NCBI GenBank assembly: GCA_035610365.1
Contig: CM069432.1
Span: 175,879,027 to 175,943,026 of the forward strand
Direction: 5' to 3'
Length of the DNA: 64,000 nt
DNA from: Aquatica leii
Taxonomy: Eukaryota; Arthropoda; Insecta; Coleoptera; Lampyridae
Shown: piece after piece, positions 12,820-26,400 of the stretch
Layout of the letters: the number at the start of each line of letters is the position of its first letter
Position numbering within the stretch: the first letter of the stretch is position 1
Translations under genes and position numbers: made by a program
The notes under the pieces: model-generated
Seen by the model: only the letters and a program-made list of their open reading frames with translations
The model's database searches: none
Told to the model about the DNA's origin: nothing

Positions 12820-15129
12820 CACAGGGAAAAATCTTTGTATATTTTATCTACAATTGTTAATAAAAATTACACAAATTGGACCTGCAAAAGTGACAAGACC
12901 AATTTGTGCAGTTTTATTGCATTCATTTGTGTAGATTAAATTGTACATTTTTTTTTTCATTACATATAAACAATTTTTACATTTTAAATTGATCGCACCA
13001 TATCACAATTTGTTTAAAAAATGGTCTAAAATGGATAGTAAAGTTTTACACAATGTTGTCATACTTTTTTTAAAACTATGCTTGAAGTATTTTTACCCAA
13101 TGGTATATTAAATGTGTAATAGCGTTAGATTATCAAGATACATATTCTCATTGGTTAATTTTGCACAATATTGTGTAAATTATTATTATTTCGTATAGCT
13201 TTTTATTGTACAACTTTATGCATCTTGGTTAAATGTTATTTACTTAAAAGTAACATATATTGGGTGAATTGTCAATAAAACGTTGCAAATCTTAAGAGCA
13301 TTATTTATTTATATTTAAATAGTACAAAACTAAAATAATTGTTTAAATATGGATAAAAACAATAAATACAACGTTGGATAACGATCTACTAAACATTTTG
13401 AAAGATTATTATCTAATAATAATAAAAAATAAGCCTATCTATTTTATTTTCTAAACAGAACATCTTATGGAGATGAAACATTTTATGTTCAAACTAGTCA
13501 GAAAATACGGCATATAAGTATGTAAATCACTAACTTTAAAACAATAATGTTTATCCGATTCAATGTTGACCTCAAACGCATGATAATGTCTCGAGAAGTC
13601 TGTCATCGGCTTAGTTTTTAGTAACCGCATTTAGTAGAAACGCCTGAAAATGCAGAATCGTACTTTTGGAATAAATGATAATGCCTTAAATAATATTACG
13701 TTATTACTACTCCTACTATTGTTTAATTGCAATAAAGGGTATGCACTAAACCATATTACAAGTAAAACATGTAAAAAAACATAATACTTACATTCTACTG
13801 AAGAGCAGTACTCGATGTCACAATCTCATAAATATTGTAACAAATTCCAACCAACTTGCACGTATACCTCCATTACAACTTTTATCGCCAGATGATCTAG
13901 TGTTCATCGTAAAGGTCATGTTTTCGACAGTTACATCCAGTCACATTTTTTGTTCCAAGTGATTCACATGTTGACGATATTTATCCCAGTCCGATGTAGT
14001 TATTTCAGAAAATGCATTTCTCACTAAGGCTTTTTCACTAAGACTACGCATTTCATTTGCTGTCATTACTCCATTATTTTCGAAGTATTGTGGAATACTT
14101 ATTTTTTTCTTTGAGGGATATTTTAAAATTCCATTACTGCTTGTTATCGATTTACTCCAGATTTTTTTATAAATGTGGTTGATTAGCCCGTTGCTACAGC
14201 AGCTAGTTTGGTTGCCTTCTCTAAAGGGAGAATTTATCGAAAAACTTCACAACATTTTTAATAATGTTTCTTGCTTCGAAATGAATGGTTTTCTTTGATT
14301 TAGATTTCATGTTGATAAATAACAGCTGAAACAATACAGAAAGTAAGTAATGTAAAAATCTCCATCAGAAATTAGCTGTTGTTCGTAGAATTAACGCTGG
14401 AATTAAATACAGAATTTAAAGTAATGATTGAGGTTAAGCTACAAAGGTTACACTTAAAAAATGTTATAAATACACTTACCTTGTTCAAATAACAGCGTTT
14501 CAAAAAGTCTTGACGAAAATTAACTGAATAACTACGAATTTTTCAGAAAACAGGAGGTAAAGATGTAAACAAACCCAACGCAATTAAGGAATTTTGATTG
14601 TAGAAAATTTTTCAAGCGGACGGTGCTTGCTAATTGAGATTGGTTGAAACATTTACCACTTCAAATTTTTAAAGTTAGTTCACATATTTTCCGGGGACTT
14701 TGTTTACTTCGGCGCTCTGTAAGTGTCAGCATCAGCGTCTTTACATATAACGCGTTGTCGCCTGATTTTTTTAGAGGGAACGTTCACCATAAAAAATTAC
14801 CGCTATTCTACAGTTCGTTCAATCTTTTTCTTTATTCCGAGTTTAAAAGAATTGCATAATCTTATTGTAATATATATTATCAAAGCTGTACGAGAAACTA
14901 AAACAAAATTGTGCAAAATTAGCACATTGTTGTCAAATACAAAGCATACTAAAGTTTATAATATTTTTCAAACAATTTGTCAAATAAAACTTTATAACCT
15001 ATTTATCCAAACGTATTAAATAAAAGCGTGCAAGCCTATGGTATAAATATAAACAATTGTAGTAATATCATCAACAATACAGTTATGCACAATATTGTGC
15101 AAAATTGTGATACGTCATTTCTCTCTGTG
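12820..15129 (-). mobile_element. TIR DNA transposon copy A (2.3 kb), opposite in orientation to copy B
   Basis: The element starts CACAGGGAAAAAT (12820) and ends ATTTCTCTCTGTG (15129), an imperfect terminal inverted repeat of about 13 bp, with AA on both sides. It is homologous over most of its length, in reverse orientation, to the element at 22198-23670. Copy A contains about 0.85 kb (roughly 13868-14710) that copy B lacks, including a transposase-start relic on the minus strand (13941-14310). A 2-bp target duplication and a helix-turn-helix transposase start fit a Tc1/mariner-related element, but the catalytic domain is absent from both copies, so this is not certain. Confidence 0.75.
13941..14310 (-). 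pseudogene. Transposase N-terminal relic (HTH region) inside TIR copy A
   Basis: From ATG 14310 on the minus strand the translation begins MKSKSKKTIHF, EARNIIKNVVKFFDKF and stops at 14221-14223. Other frames continue with EKATKLAAVATG (a helix-turn-helix-like segment), KYPSKKKISIPQYFENNGVM, TANEMRSLSEKALVRNAFSE and TTSDWDKYRQHVNHLEQKM, ending at TGA 13941-13943. The pattern RNII-NVV-F, A-ATG and then DW-KY--HV--LE matches the N-terminal part of a family of insect DNA transposon proteins. At least one frameshift and several stops are present. The DDE exon expected downstream is missing. Its orientation gives the element's coding strand. Confidence 0.55.
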
Positions 15130-18100
15130 AACCCTAAAATGCAACTCACGGTTTCATTGTATTCTACATTACTTTAGTTTTTATGAATCATTGCGTTCCA
15201 ATGATATGAAATAAACGCAATTGAACAATTAAAAGAAAGTCCAATTTTCTAATTATTCCAGATGTTTTTGAGTTCCCATAACATTCTGTAATTTTTTTTG
15301 TATCCTAGTTTTACTATCGGGTTACTAATTGTAGTTACCTACTATTAATCTGTTACTTATAATATTAATAACTAAATAACAAATGTTTAATCTGAAAATA
15401 CACGTATTGCTAACCCACTTATTAAAAGGTACAGTGATGTTTTACGAAACAGGTTGTTCTGTCTACGGGGCTGGATAAATTATTGAAGTATTTCTAAACG
15501 ACTGTTCTTGAGACGTTTAGTGTATTGCAAAGTTAAAAATAAAGTCGTTCAACTTTAAGCTCAAGGACAAAATAAAAATGTTTTGTTTAAGTTTTTTTAA
15601 GAATATATTTATTGCACGAAACCGTATATTTTATTTTGAAATTTGATCATTTACTTCACTGTTGGTTGTTGTTAATCTTAAAACTACTCGACCTAAATTT
15701 CTGACGATAAAGCGCTCCGACTAGAAATTCGCGTCATTAGAAATTTTAAGATTCTTTTTAATCAATAAGTATTGAATGTTAAAATTTATACTCCCTTTTG
15801 TATAACAAAGAGAAGCAGATTTACTAAAAAATAAGGATGTGGGTTCAAAGAACTGCTCTTTAAGTTTTATACTATAATGCATAAGTGTTTTTAAGTTCGC
15901 TTTTAAACTATAAGGGTTGGTATTAGTAGTTCATGTATTGAAAGACCGATCGCTTCTTTATTCTCCGATTTTTCAATGGTGTCGGTGACTTGCGTTTAAT
16001 CTTCACGTGACCGAATAAAGCCAAAAATTAACCAAGTTCATTGTTCTGTTAATATTCCTTTGTCGCTTTTATCTAAATACGTTTATAATTGCATGTCACA
16101 TTTGGAGTGATTACAATTTAGATTTCTTTTTAAAAAATGAAAGATTTAGGTGTTGCATTTTGTGTGGGAAAATCCAACCGTTTTGTGTGTAGGGCAAAAG
16201 TAATTTATAATGTATAGGAAGAATGTCATTAAATCTTAAGTTGAAGGTCAAATAATAACTAACTGAAGTGGAACAGCCTGAAAAATGAACAAATCATTCT
16301 GTTTATAATTTGTTTTTTTAATAATGTTTGATGACTGATGATAAAAATAAACTTGCGTTTTCCTAAACAGCAATAATATTGTTTGATATATAGTCGACTT
16401 GGAGTTGGCTGGAATTATTCTGTTCAAGTCCTTCAACATTTTAAATGTTACTTCTCCTTACAATTACGAGAAAAATAGATTTTCAACGTTATTAAAAGTA
16501 TTGATTTAATATTGAATTTAAACGATTACTTAGGTACTTGTATATATCTATATGTTTTATCACTTTTACATTTGTGGTCTTGAACAATTGTGTAGGTACT
16601 TGTTTTTTTCCTAAAATTACTAACACGAAAATTTATATTAACGTATCTTGGGCTCGCCCATATTCTTGCATTCATGAATGTTTATGACACATTTTTAACG
16701 ATATTTTGTATAAATATTTATTATTATAGCTATTGTTAAATATAAAGAAATAATAATTTATGCTGAGGAATTATCGAAAACGATTATTTATTTTGTGTGT
16801 AAATTTATTTGTAGTCATTCCGTGGAATAAGATTTTTTAAATTAAAATAAAATTATATAAATTGTCTCTACACCGTAATTGATATTTATCATTATTAGAT
16901 GTAAAAAAATGTATAAGTTTATTTTTGTCTTTATATATTTTTTAAATTATTATTAAAATTAATAGCTAGTGTTATACGAGTATCATCTTAATTTAAGTTT
17001 TCAATTAGCATTCGTGTTTTCGTCGCGAATATTTTTTTATATTATGTTTTCTAGTCAAAGTCGTACGGGTTTTAGTTTAAATATTATATATTATATTTAG
17101 TTTTAAATATTACAAAAACTTCTTAAAAGTATAATATTTAAAGAAAAAAAATAATAAAATTCGTTAGTTTTACTACATTGACTTTCAAATTTTGTAATAA
17201 AATTGAGATTTTTCAGGTTTAAGAAGTTGCGTATAAACTGTTTGAATTCCACTAGTGAACATCCTACGGTTAAATAAATACCTAAACATGACCATTTCAA
17301 TAGAATAAGTAAATTAAAATTTCTTTGGTGGAGAAATATTTTGACTGCTTATAGTTAATTACGATATTTAACAAACTTTCAGGTGCATTTCAAAGAACAG
17401 GTAGTAGCAACAGTAAAACTTGTACGTGACACATAAATAGAATGGAAAACATAATGTGATAATTTCTGGGGTTCTTTCTTTTCTGCAGTTGATACGTAAC
17501 TGCTAAAGGATGTTACAACGCTTCGTCGTCGTTGAATCTTTTATTTTAGTGCTTACCTTGCCTGTTTACTTATCACTTAAGTTAATAATTATTGAGTGTT
17601 TGGATTATTGTTTTTAGTTTAGTAGCTCAAAATGAATTAAGCAATAAATAAACAACAAAATATTTCCCACTTTTATATATGAAGGATATATTCGATCGAC
17701 GCTTTTTACACTTGTTTCTTCGGGTTGAACAGATGTGTCTATTGAAAAACATTCTCATCATTAAATGTTCAATGAATTTTTCTTGTAAACGTTCAGCTCA
17801 AAACTGTAAGAATACACAATTATGTAAAATGGTTTTAAGTATAAACAAGTATAACCTTTACTTTTCACCAGGTAAATAAACTGTTGTATATTTTAAGGTT
17901 TTCTCTGGATGAAAGTTTATTTTAAAATACTTTCTAGATTAAATAAAGTTTTTCATTTACTTAAAGACCAATTTTAATTGCATAGTACTGGTTTCGAAAT
18001 GTTATAATTGCTATTAATCCTTATTATTTTTTTAATATCTATTTGGGCTATAATCTGATTATAAACTCTTTATTATTATCAAAAGGAAGATATAATTAAA

Positions 18101-21100
18101 GATATTTTTTCTTTTAATATTAAACAATAGATTTTAATTTATACAATTAATATGTTTTAGGACTTCACTTCACTTATTAGCAAGTTCACTTATTAGCAAG
18201 TAAAGTTTTGAACAAAGTTAATTTGGTTTTTGGTATATGTTGCTTTTGATTTGAAAAATTAAACTTACTGGTTTTACCTTTTTTTTATTATCTCATTAGT
18301 ATCAATTTTATATTTAATGTACTTAATGTAGATTTTAAGAACACTAATTACGCAAGAAGAAATTTTTAATAATTATACTCCAGACTTTATGTGTTAGTGT
18401 GGATGAGTTATTTGTGTACAGGACGTGTTAATTTATCATCAAATCTGATCCACATAATGAATAATTTAAATCTAGAAAGTAAAAGTTGCATGAAACGTTA
18501 GTAGTGTGTAAGCTGTAAACTTTTGACATACACTCTGTATCCGATAAACGACTTCAAATTCCTTCCGACTGTAAAATAAATTTGTGTTTTTTTGAACTAA
18601 AATATTTGAAAGTTTTCAATTCGACAATGTATATTTAGATAATGCTGTGATACCTGAGTGCTAAAACGTATAGGTGGATTGTGTTAATTATGGCTTCTTT
18701 AATTTTTATATTAGGTATCTACAAAACAAAACGTTGGTAAATTAATTTTAAAAAATTGCAATGTTCATTCATCGCTCACATATATTTAAACATAGATTTA
18801 GTATTGATATGTTCTACATCTGTACAAGACAATATTCTTAGTTCGTGCACATTTTTTTAGTTGACCTCATCTCTATCTTCTATTATAACAACTTATTGCA
18901 GTCCTCGTCTGTACTATATTCATATGTCCCATAAGTTAGTAATTTTACTACGTAAATTCTCTAAAACGCGGTTTCATCTGTATACTGCCATACATTTTTA
19001 AAAGAAAATTTTAAAAACACTTGACAAACATTAAAGTGTACGTAAGATTCTTTATGCTTAAAATCAAAATGATTACTTTAAAACAAACAGATAAAACGCT
19101 AAAAGTTTGCACATGTCAGTATCTTACGCAAAACAAAGTTAAAGGGCAGCACGTTATAATATTTGCAAATGCAACAAAGAAAACAAAAAGTTGCTAGGTA
19201 CTGTGAACTACACTTATAAGTAACTAAGCTAAGGGAATAGAATCGAAGACTTTGTATCCATTGTTTTGATTAAAATTGTGGAGATACTGTATAATTCCAA
19301 TGTATTGCTGCTCTGAATTCTCTTGAATCTTAATTCTTATGGTTTTGGTTACTTTAAACTTTACATTATAGAGAGTATCGAACCGAAATAACCGAAGATG
19401 TTTTTTTTATGTTGGATTAGTCTAGTAGTGATAGTTTCTCTATTCTATTATTTACCTCAAGCGCAGGAAATTGAATATAACACTTCACACATATTGAAAG
19501 GAATTTGGCGTACTACTTTAATTTTGTCATGTTACATTTGCAATAATAGGTAAAAAGATCTGCTCAAATGTGTCTCGATAGCATGGTTACATAAAGTGTC
19601 TGTTTTTTGTGATCAAATCTTAGAGATTGGTCCTAAAAGAATACTATTCAATAGATAGAGAAGTTACTTGTATTATCTATATATCTGTAATATTTAAAAC
19701 AAGAAAAAAAAGTTTTGTTTTGTTTGTCAATTATTTCAAAAAAAATGCTTTGTGTGTTCTTTATCTATAAATTATTTGAACCAATTTAATATCCTAACGT
19801 ACAATTTCAATACTTTAGAATACAAATGGATTTTTGAGGAGCATGCACTCGACGGTCGTCACAACATAAATTTTGAAGAAACCAAAATACTTAAGTAGTA
19901 TTCAAAAAGAAATCAGTAAATCAATTGAATTAATCAAACATACAAACAGCTTTCCGGCATTTGACTACTAGGATTCTGTAACTTTTCATATTCTTTACTA
20001 TACACAACACCCAAATTACCTTAACGTTGATTTTCTTCTAGATTATTGAACAAATATGGCAGCTGAAGAGAATTAATTTATTATGTTAGGTATTTATCAT
20101 ATCATTAATTAATTTTTTGCAATTACAATTTGTTTACCCTTGTATAAATATAATTTTCAATTTATTGGTTACTATTACCTTGCTATTACCTAACGTAGAA
20201 CACAGTTTCTGTTCGAAAACATTTACATCGGATATTTGACTGGAATAAGTTAAAAAAGGTCTATGAGTAAGATTGATACAGTAAGTATAATACTTTCTTT
20301 AACACTCACTCATCGAGTTTCTAGTATCCCGTTAAGTCGAACGGACGTATCGTTACAATCAACAACCAATATTAAGTATGTATTAAAGTATAAAAGAAAT
20401 TTTCCGATGTACTCTAGTTGAGTTAAATAAAACTTTATTTAAGTTACTTGCAAACTAAGTTAATTGCAAGGTTATATTATATTTTCTTAAACACTCACAT
20501 TTAAATGGAACAACTGTCTATGAAGGAATGAATCAGAAATATTTACGTTATTTTTGAATAACGCGAAAATCAAAATAAAATTTATGGCGTGCGATAACAA
20601 ATAAAAATCTTTGTATTGTATACCACTGACATACATAACGAAAATATATCTTGTACATATATTCAATAGGGGAGCACTTTATTTCGTTATCTCAATACCC
20701 AGGGAAATATGTAATTGCAGATTTCCTTCTCTTTTAGTAAAGGTACGCGCGTAACAGTACACTAATTAGTAATGTCACATACTAGCAGGTACAACAACGA
20801 ACTTCAATATTTCATTAAAACTAACCTACTTTGTAATTAGTTTAATGAGTATTTTTAGGAATGTTCTTTGTTGTTAGTTGAGCGTTCAAAATTAAGTCCT
20901 TTGTCGTGAAACTTTATATTGTACTGTGGTAACAACAACTACTGTCGTTCGTACCTATTCTTAACCTAACCTGATATAAGATAAATTACCTTAGTGTAGT
21001 GTTTAAGACGGCAGCAAGCTATATTATTTATAGTAATTTATCATACTTAATTAGGTGGTTAAAACTCGATAAAAACGATGCAATAAAACTGCAAGGATAT

Positions 21101-22197
21101 GTGCGTCAAATAAAATTTCCAATATCCTGTAATAAATTAGAAGTTAAACTCGGTTGGTCGTAAATCCAACACGGTTTTAGCAATTAACGATATTAGTACG
21201 GATTTTAGGGGATAACGAAAGGATGTGGACGATGCTCTGGTAAATAGCAGGCCACAGATAATATTATATGAAAGTTTGGTTGTTGTTACTATTACGTAAT
21301 TATACGATCCTATAACTTGAATATAACAATACTATTTAAACAATGTATCGGTTTAAGTTTTAATACCGCTGTATAAAACCTACAGGTATTCAGCTTCTAC
21401 ATATAAATGATGTCGTGTTAACCACTTACACACGCTGCTTATTTATGCAAATATAACTTAAAATAAGCAAATTTTTACACTCGAATTAAAGCGAACGCAA
21501 ACGTTTTACATAGGGTAACTCCGGATGTTTTGCCCTAATTGACATTCATTAAAAGTAATTATCGTGTTGTATAAAATTGTTTATGCTTGTCGAATTATTT
21601 AATTTAAAAATTCCAGACTATTTATAATAATAGTAGTAAGCTTCTCGTTAAGGAAGATTTCAGAATTTTAAATATTTTTTATTCTTACATTTAGAATGCT
21701 TTGTTTAGCGATTCACATATTTCTTTGGGATTTAATCACAGTTGAAATACGTAGTACATGGACGACATTGTTTATACGTTCAGACTATATGGTGCTAAAA
21801 GTTTAATTCAAATCCTACTAAATATTCTCTTCACGATTTGTTAATTCCTACTTTAAAAGCCTTAGTTATGCTAATCAGGAATGTCAACCATTGAAATAAA
21901 AATTATATATTACTATTTTTGTGCGTTTATGATAATACGCAACTTTTTTAATTATTTTTATTTAGTTCTAATTTTATATTGCAGTTTTATACTATTTTTA
22001 AAATTATGTATTTCTATGATAATTTACATAAAATAAATTGTCATCGCTAATTACAAATACATGCTAATAATACGAGGAATTAACAATTCTTCTAATTTTA
22101 TATGAAATTCTTTAGTTTTCATAAAATATAGGTTTATGTAACAGTTTCGTCTAGCAAGTACATTTTTTTTAATGGGTTGTCGAGATCGCGCCCATTA
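15130..22197. other. 7-kb AT-rich stretch between the two TIR copies, no recognised genes
   Basis: Open frames at 16248-16439, 17103-17300 and 17679-17879 are short and of low complexity. A 16-bp unit is duplicated at 18169-18200 (core CACTTATTAGCAAG). No transposase, host exon or RNA gene was recognised. Confidence 0.5.
18169..18200. repeat. 16-bp direct duplication
   Basis: TTCACTTATTAGCAAG occurs twice in tandem (18169-18184, 18185-18200). It is a simple local duplication. Confidence 0.85.
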
Positions 22198-23670
22198 CAC
22201 AGAGAGAAATGATGTCTCACAATTTTGCACAAGATTGTGCATAACTGTATTGTTGATGATATTGCTACAACTGTTTATATTTATACCATAGGCTTGCACG
22301 CTTTTATTTAATACGTTTGGATAAATAGGTTATGAAGTTTTATTTGAAAAATTGTTTGAAAAATATTATAAGCTTTAGTATGCTTTGTATTCGACAACAA
22401 TGTGCTAGTATTTTGCACAATTTTGTTTTAGTTTCTCGTACAGCGTTGATAATATATATTACAATAAGATTATGCAATTATTTTAAACTCGGAATAAAGA
22501 AAAAAAATGATCGAACTGTAGAATAGCAGTAATTTTTTATGGTGAACGTTTTCTCTTAAAAAATCAGGCGACAACGCGTTGTATGTAAAGACGCTGATGC
22601 CGACACTTACATTATCTGGACCTATACGTGCAAGTTGGTTGGAATTTGTTTCAATATTTATGAGATTGTGACATCGAGTACTGCTCTTCAGTAGAATTGT
22701 TCATGTAAGTATTATGTTTTTTTTTACATGTTTTACTTGTAATATGGTTTAGTGCATGCCCTTTATTGTAATTAAATAAATAGTAGGAGTAGTAACAATG
22801 TAACATTATTTAACGCATTGTCATTTATTCCAAAAGTACGAATCTGCATTTTCAGGCGTTTCGACTAAATGCGGTTACTAAAAACCAAGACGATGGCAGA
22901 CTTCTCGAGACATTATCATGCGTTTGAGGTCAACATTGAATCGGATAAACATTCTTGTTTTAAAGTTAGTGATTTACATACTTATATGCCGTATTTTCTG
23001 ACCAGTTTGAACTCAAAATGTTTCATCTCCATAAAATGTTCTGTTTAGAAAATAAAATAGATAGGCTTATTATTTATTATTATTAGATCTTTCAAAATGT
23101 TTAGTAGATCGTTATCCAATGTTGATATAGGTATTTATTGTTTTTATCCATAGTTAAACAATTATTTTAGTTTTGTACTATTTAAATATTGCTCTTAAGA
23201 TTTGCAACGTTTTATTGACAATTCGCCCAATATATGTTACTTTTAAGTAAATAACATTTAACCAAGATGCATAAAGTTGTACAATAAAAAGCTATACGAA
23301 ATAATAATAATTTACACAATATTGTGCAAAATTAACCAATGAGAATATGTATCTTGATAATTTAACGCTATTAGATATTTAATATACCATTGGGTAAAAA
23401 TACTTCAAGCATAGTTTTAAAAAAAGTATGACAACATTGTGCAAAACTTTACTATCCGTTTTAGACCATTTTTTAAACAAATTCTGATATGGTGCGATCA
23501 ATTTAAAATGTAAAAATTGTTTATATGTAATGAAAAAAAAACTGTACAATTTAATCTACACAAGTGAATGCAATAAAACTGCACAAATTGGTCTTGTCAC
23601 TTTTTCAGGTCCAATTTGTGTAATTTTCATTAGCAGTTGTAGATAAAATATACAAATATTTCTCCCTGTG
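22198..23670 (+). mobile_element. TIR DNA transposon copy B (1.47 kb), non-autonomous
   Basis: The element starts CACAGAGAGAAATGA (22198) and ends ATTTCTCCCTGTG (23670), flanked by TA on both sides (22196-22197 and 23671-23672), so the target duplication is TA. It is the reverse-oriented relative of copy A at 12820-15129 and aligns along almost its whole length, but lacks the central block of about 0.85 kb that holds the transposase relic. The open frame at 22332-22526 mirrors the one at 14723-15019 and is only shared AT-rich end sequence. The element ends immediately next to the LINE 3' end at about 23,675. Confidence 0.75.
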
Positions 23671-23718
23671 TACGTTTATTAACTTTTTTTGGGAAATACC
23701 TGGGGCGTGTGCGTTTCA

Positions 23719-23740
23719 CCTCAGGGTGTCTATCCTGAGG
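23719..23740. repeat. Stem-loop in the LINE 3' UTR
   Basis: CCTCAGG (23719-23725) and CCTGAGG (23734-23740) form a perfect 7-bp stem with an 8-base loop, about 45 bp from the LINE 3' end. Several LINEs use a 3' stem-loop for recognition by their own RT; that role here is inference. Confidence 0.6.
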
Positions 23741-23947
23741 ACTTTGTTCATACTGTACATACGGAAAGTTAGACCACGGTAAGAAGGGATATACATAAAG
23801 GTAAAATATACAAAGTAAATGTATTTGCGTTAATTTACATGTTTAGTCTTATATCGTTCAGGTAGTTATATAATAATTTATAAACCTGTATTTTATTTGT
23901 TGCTAGCAGGGTTACAATGTTTATAGACAGGTTAACATTATTTGTTA

Positions 23948-24526
23948 CTAGTTTTTGATTAGTTCTTCGATGTAAATCCTATGTGCATCGCACCTAAAAA
24001 ATGTGTGGTTCAAGTCACCTGTTCTGTAGCCATAATTTGACCATGAGGGTTCTTCTAAAACTCCGATTTTGTATAAATGGGCTGGGTATCGTCCATGACC
24101 AGTTTTTAGTCTTGTTATTGTGGTCTGAAAGCTTCGTGGTATGTGGCTGTAATTTTGATACCATTGTTTGAAGGTAACTGTTGGGTGTACCACTGCATAC
24201 TGACTTGTGTATGGTTGGTTTGAATTGACCCAAAATTGCTGCCATTTATCTCTCAAGCAAACCTTTTTTAGTAGAACCGTTAAATCCTCGAATGTGACAT
24301 GTGGTTGATTATAACTGTTTTCTTGTCGGATTGCTTGTTTTGCAAGCGCGTCTACAAAATCGTTTGGTTGAATGTTAGAATGCCCTTTTATCCAGTAAAG
24401 TTTAACCTCGCTGGAGTTCTGTATTAGAATGTCAATTTCATGTATTCTTTTTGCAACTATGGCGTTTTGTTTAGTTTGATGCTTTTTCGCTTGTAATGCT
24501 TGTAATACACTTTGAGAGTCTGACAT
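23948..24526 (-). pseudogene. LINE ORF2 C-terminus: RNase H domain
   Basis: The translation starts MSDSQSVLQALQAKKHQTKQ and contains the RNase H hallmarks: an Asp in SDSQS (second acidic strand/helix), LYWIKGHSNIQPNDFVDALA with the His and the ND pair, and AKQAI. After it comes the tail VTFKQWYQNYSHIPRSFQ, then TRLKTGHGRYPAHLYKIGV, and a Cys/His-like end (LNHTFFRCDAHR) typical of the region behind RNase H in insect I-group LINEs. The first Asp strand (D-G-S type) should lie upstream near 24,540-24,700, where the frame is broken. The domain removes the RNA strand during target-primed reverse transcription. At 192 codons it is one of the better preserved parts. Confidence 0.85.
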
Positions 24527-24799
24527 TATTATTATTTTTAAAATTTATTATGGTATCCATATTTTAAAGTTTCTAAGATAGCTACCTTTTCAGTGGTCAA
24601 AATTGAAGCATTCGGATTCAGTTTAAATTTACTATTATAGTTGTCTGTCTGATCAAAATATGCTCATCCGCAGCCTTCTGTAGTTTTGGATCCATCGGAA
24701 AATTTTAAGTTAGTTTTATCTAATTCTTCGTGAATGGATCGGTACAATTTATTGTCGCTTTCAGGATTTCCATTATATGCTAAGAAAAATATGGCAGTA

Positions 24800-26400
24800 G
24801 GGAGATATTAGATCTAGTGTACTCATCTCGCAAATCATTTGAAGTATTGAAATTTCCGACTACTACTTAATCTTAGTATATATTTGGCAGTCAGAAATTT
24901 TGTTCTGAGGTTTACAGGTGGTTCTTGAGCATCTATTTAAAGTGATTTTACGGGTATGGACTGCATAGCTCCTAAACAAAGTCGGACGGCTTTGCTTTGT
25001 ATAACATCTAACTGCATAGTCAATTCTTGATCTAATAAAAGAGTTGTATAGTTTTAAACATATTGACACGTCTGATCCCCATTTTACTTTGGTTAGCATT
25101 CGTATTATATTAAGCGCCTTTTCACATTTGTCGGACAAATAGCTAATATGCCTTGTCCAAGTTAGTTTTTTATCGATCACGAGTCCTAGGTATTGTACTT
25201 CGTTTTTTACATCAAATTTTGAGTTTTATAGGTAAATATAGTCTGTTAGTATTTTACGGGATCGACAAAAAAAACATCGTAGAAGATTTTTCTGTGCAAA
25301 GATCAAAAGCATTGTTAAATAACCATTTGTCTTTGTGGCTGCAGATGACATTTTTTTAATAACTGACTTTAAATTTTTGTGCGAGACATAGATGCATAGG
25401 TCGTCAGCATATAGTATTAAGTTTATTTTGTTTCTAAATAAAAGATGTAAATTTGATGTGTACAAGTTGAACAGAGGGCTTAAAATTGAACCTTAGGGCA
25501 AACCTTCTGCTACGATTCTTGGACCGACTATTTCATAGCTTGAAGACGTAACTAATATTTCTCGGTTTCTGTACATGTTGCAAATTACGTAAGCTGCGTG
25601 TTTGGGAATTCCTGCTTCCATTATTTTTTTTTAGAATATTCAAGTTGACGTTGTTACGTTACTTAAGTCGAAAAATACAGCTCCTAGTTTTTTTTGAAAA
25701 AGATATTTGGATTTCGGTAATCAGTTCAGTGAGGGCATCTAATGTTCCCCTATTTTTTCTAAAACCATATTGTTTTAATGGAAGACTGTTATTTAAATTA
25801 AGCCACCATTCTAGCCTAGCGTAAATGAACTTTTCAAAGGTTTTGGTTATACATGATAGCAATGATATAGGACGATAAGAGGTAACTATACTCGGGTTTT
25901 TATTTTGTTTTAAAATAAGTATTATCATATTTTTTTTTAAGTTAAGGTGCCTCTTATCCTTTGCACCAAATATCGTGGTACGCAGAAATTAAAAGTTTTT
26001 GCGTTTGTGGGTAACATTTTTATGAACTGATAAGAAATATTATCTATACCCGGAGTTGAATTGTTTCTAGAAGATAAAACGTTTTGAAATTCAATGTTTG
26101 AGAAAGGCATCAGAATAGGGTGGTCAGAAAATGGTATTACATTTTTGCAGAGGAAAGGCAACTGAGTGAGGAGCAAGTGTTGATAAAAGTTCAGATATCC
26201 AACTTTCATTTGTAGATTTAGCTATTATGTTTTTTCTATAAAATTTTTTTATTTTTTCCCATACAAATCCTATGGGTGTGTCTTTATTTAAATTTGAACA
26301 AAATTGTATCCAATTTTCTTTTTTCTTTTGTTTTAAGAGGCGTTTTGTATATGCAAATGACTTACAACGTAAAAAAATTTCCACTGTTCTCAATTTTTTA
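24800..26400 (-). pseudogene. LINE ORF2: reverse transcriptase domain, fragmented
   Basis: Recognisable blocks in order on the minus strand: STPGIDNISYQFIKMLP (fingers, about 26,060-26,010), ILILKQNKNPSIVTSYRPIS with LLSCITKTFEKFIYARLEWW (25,930-25,800), LPLKQYGFRKNRGTLDALT (about 25,785-25,730), LILYADDLCIYVSHKNL with the catalytic ADD (about 25,420-25,365), and the thumb MIDKKLTWTRHISYLSDK with LYNSFIRSRIDYAVR (25,180-25,010). The invariant YADD box is present. The blocks fall in different frames with several stops. RT copies the element RNA at the nicked target site. The assignment is firm from five ordered motifs. Confidence 0.9.

Noticed and set aside
22332-22526. Frame in TIR copy B as a gene, mirrored at 14723-15019
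   Set aside because: The similarity reflects shared element ends; the two translations are not preserved as a protein and contain no domain.
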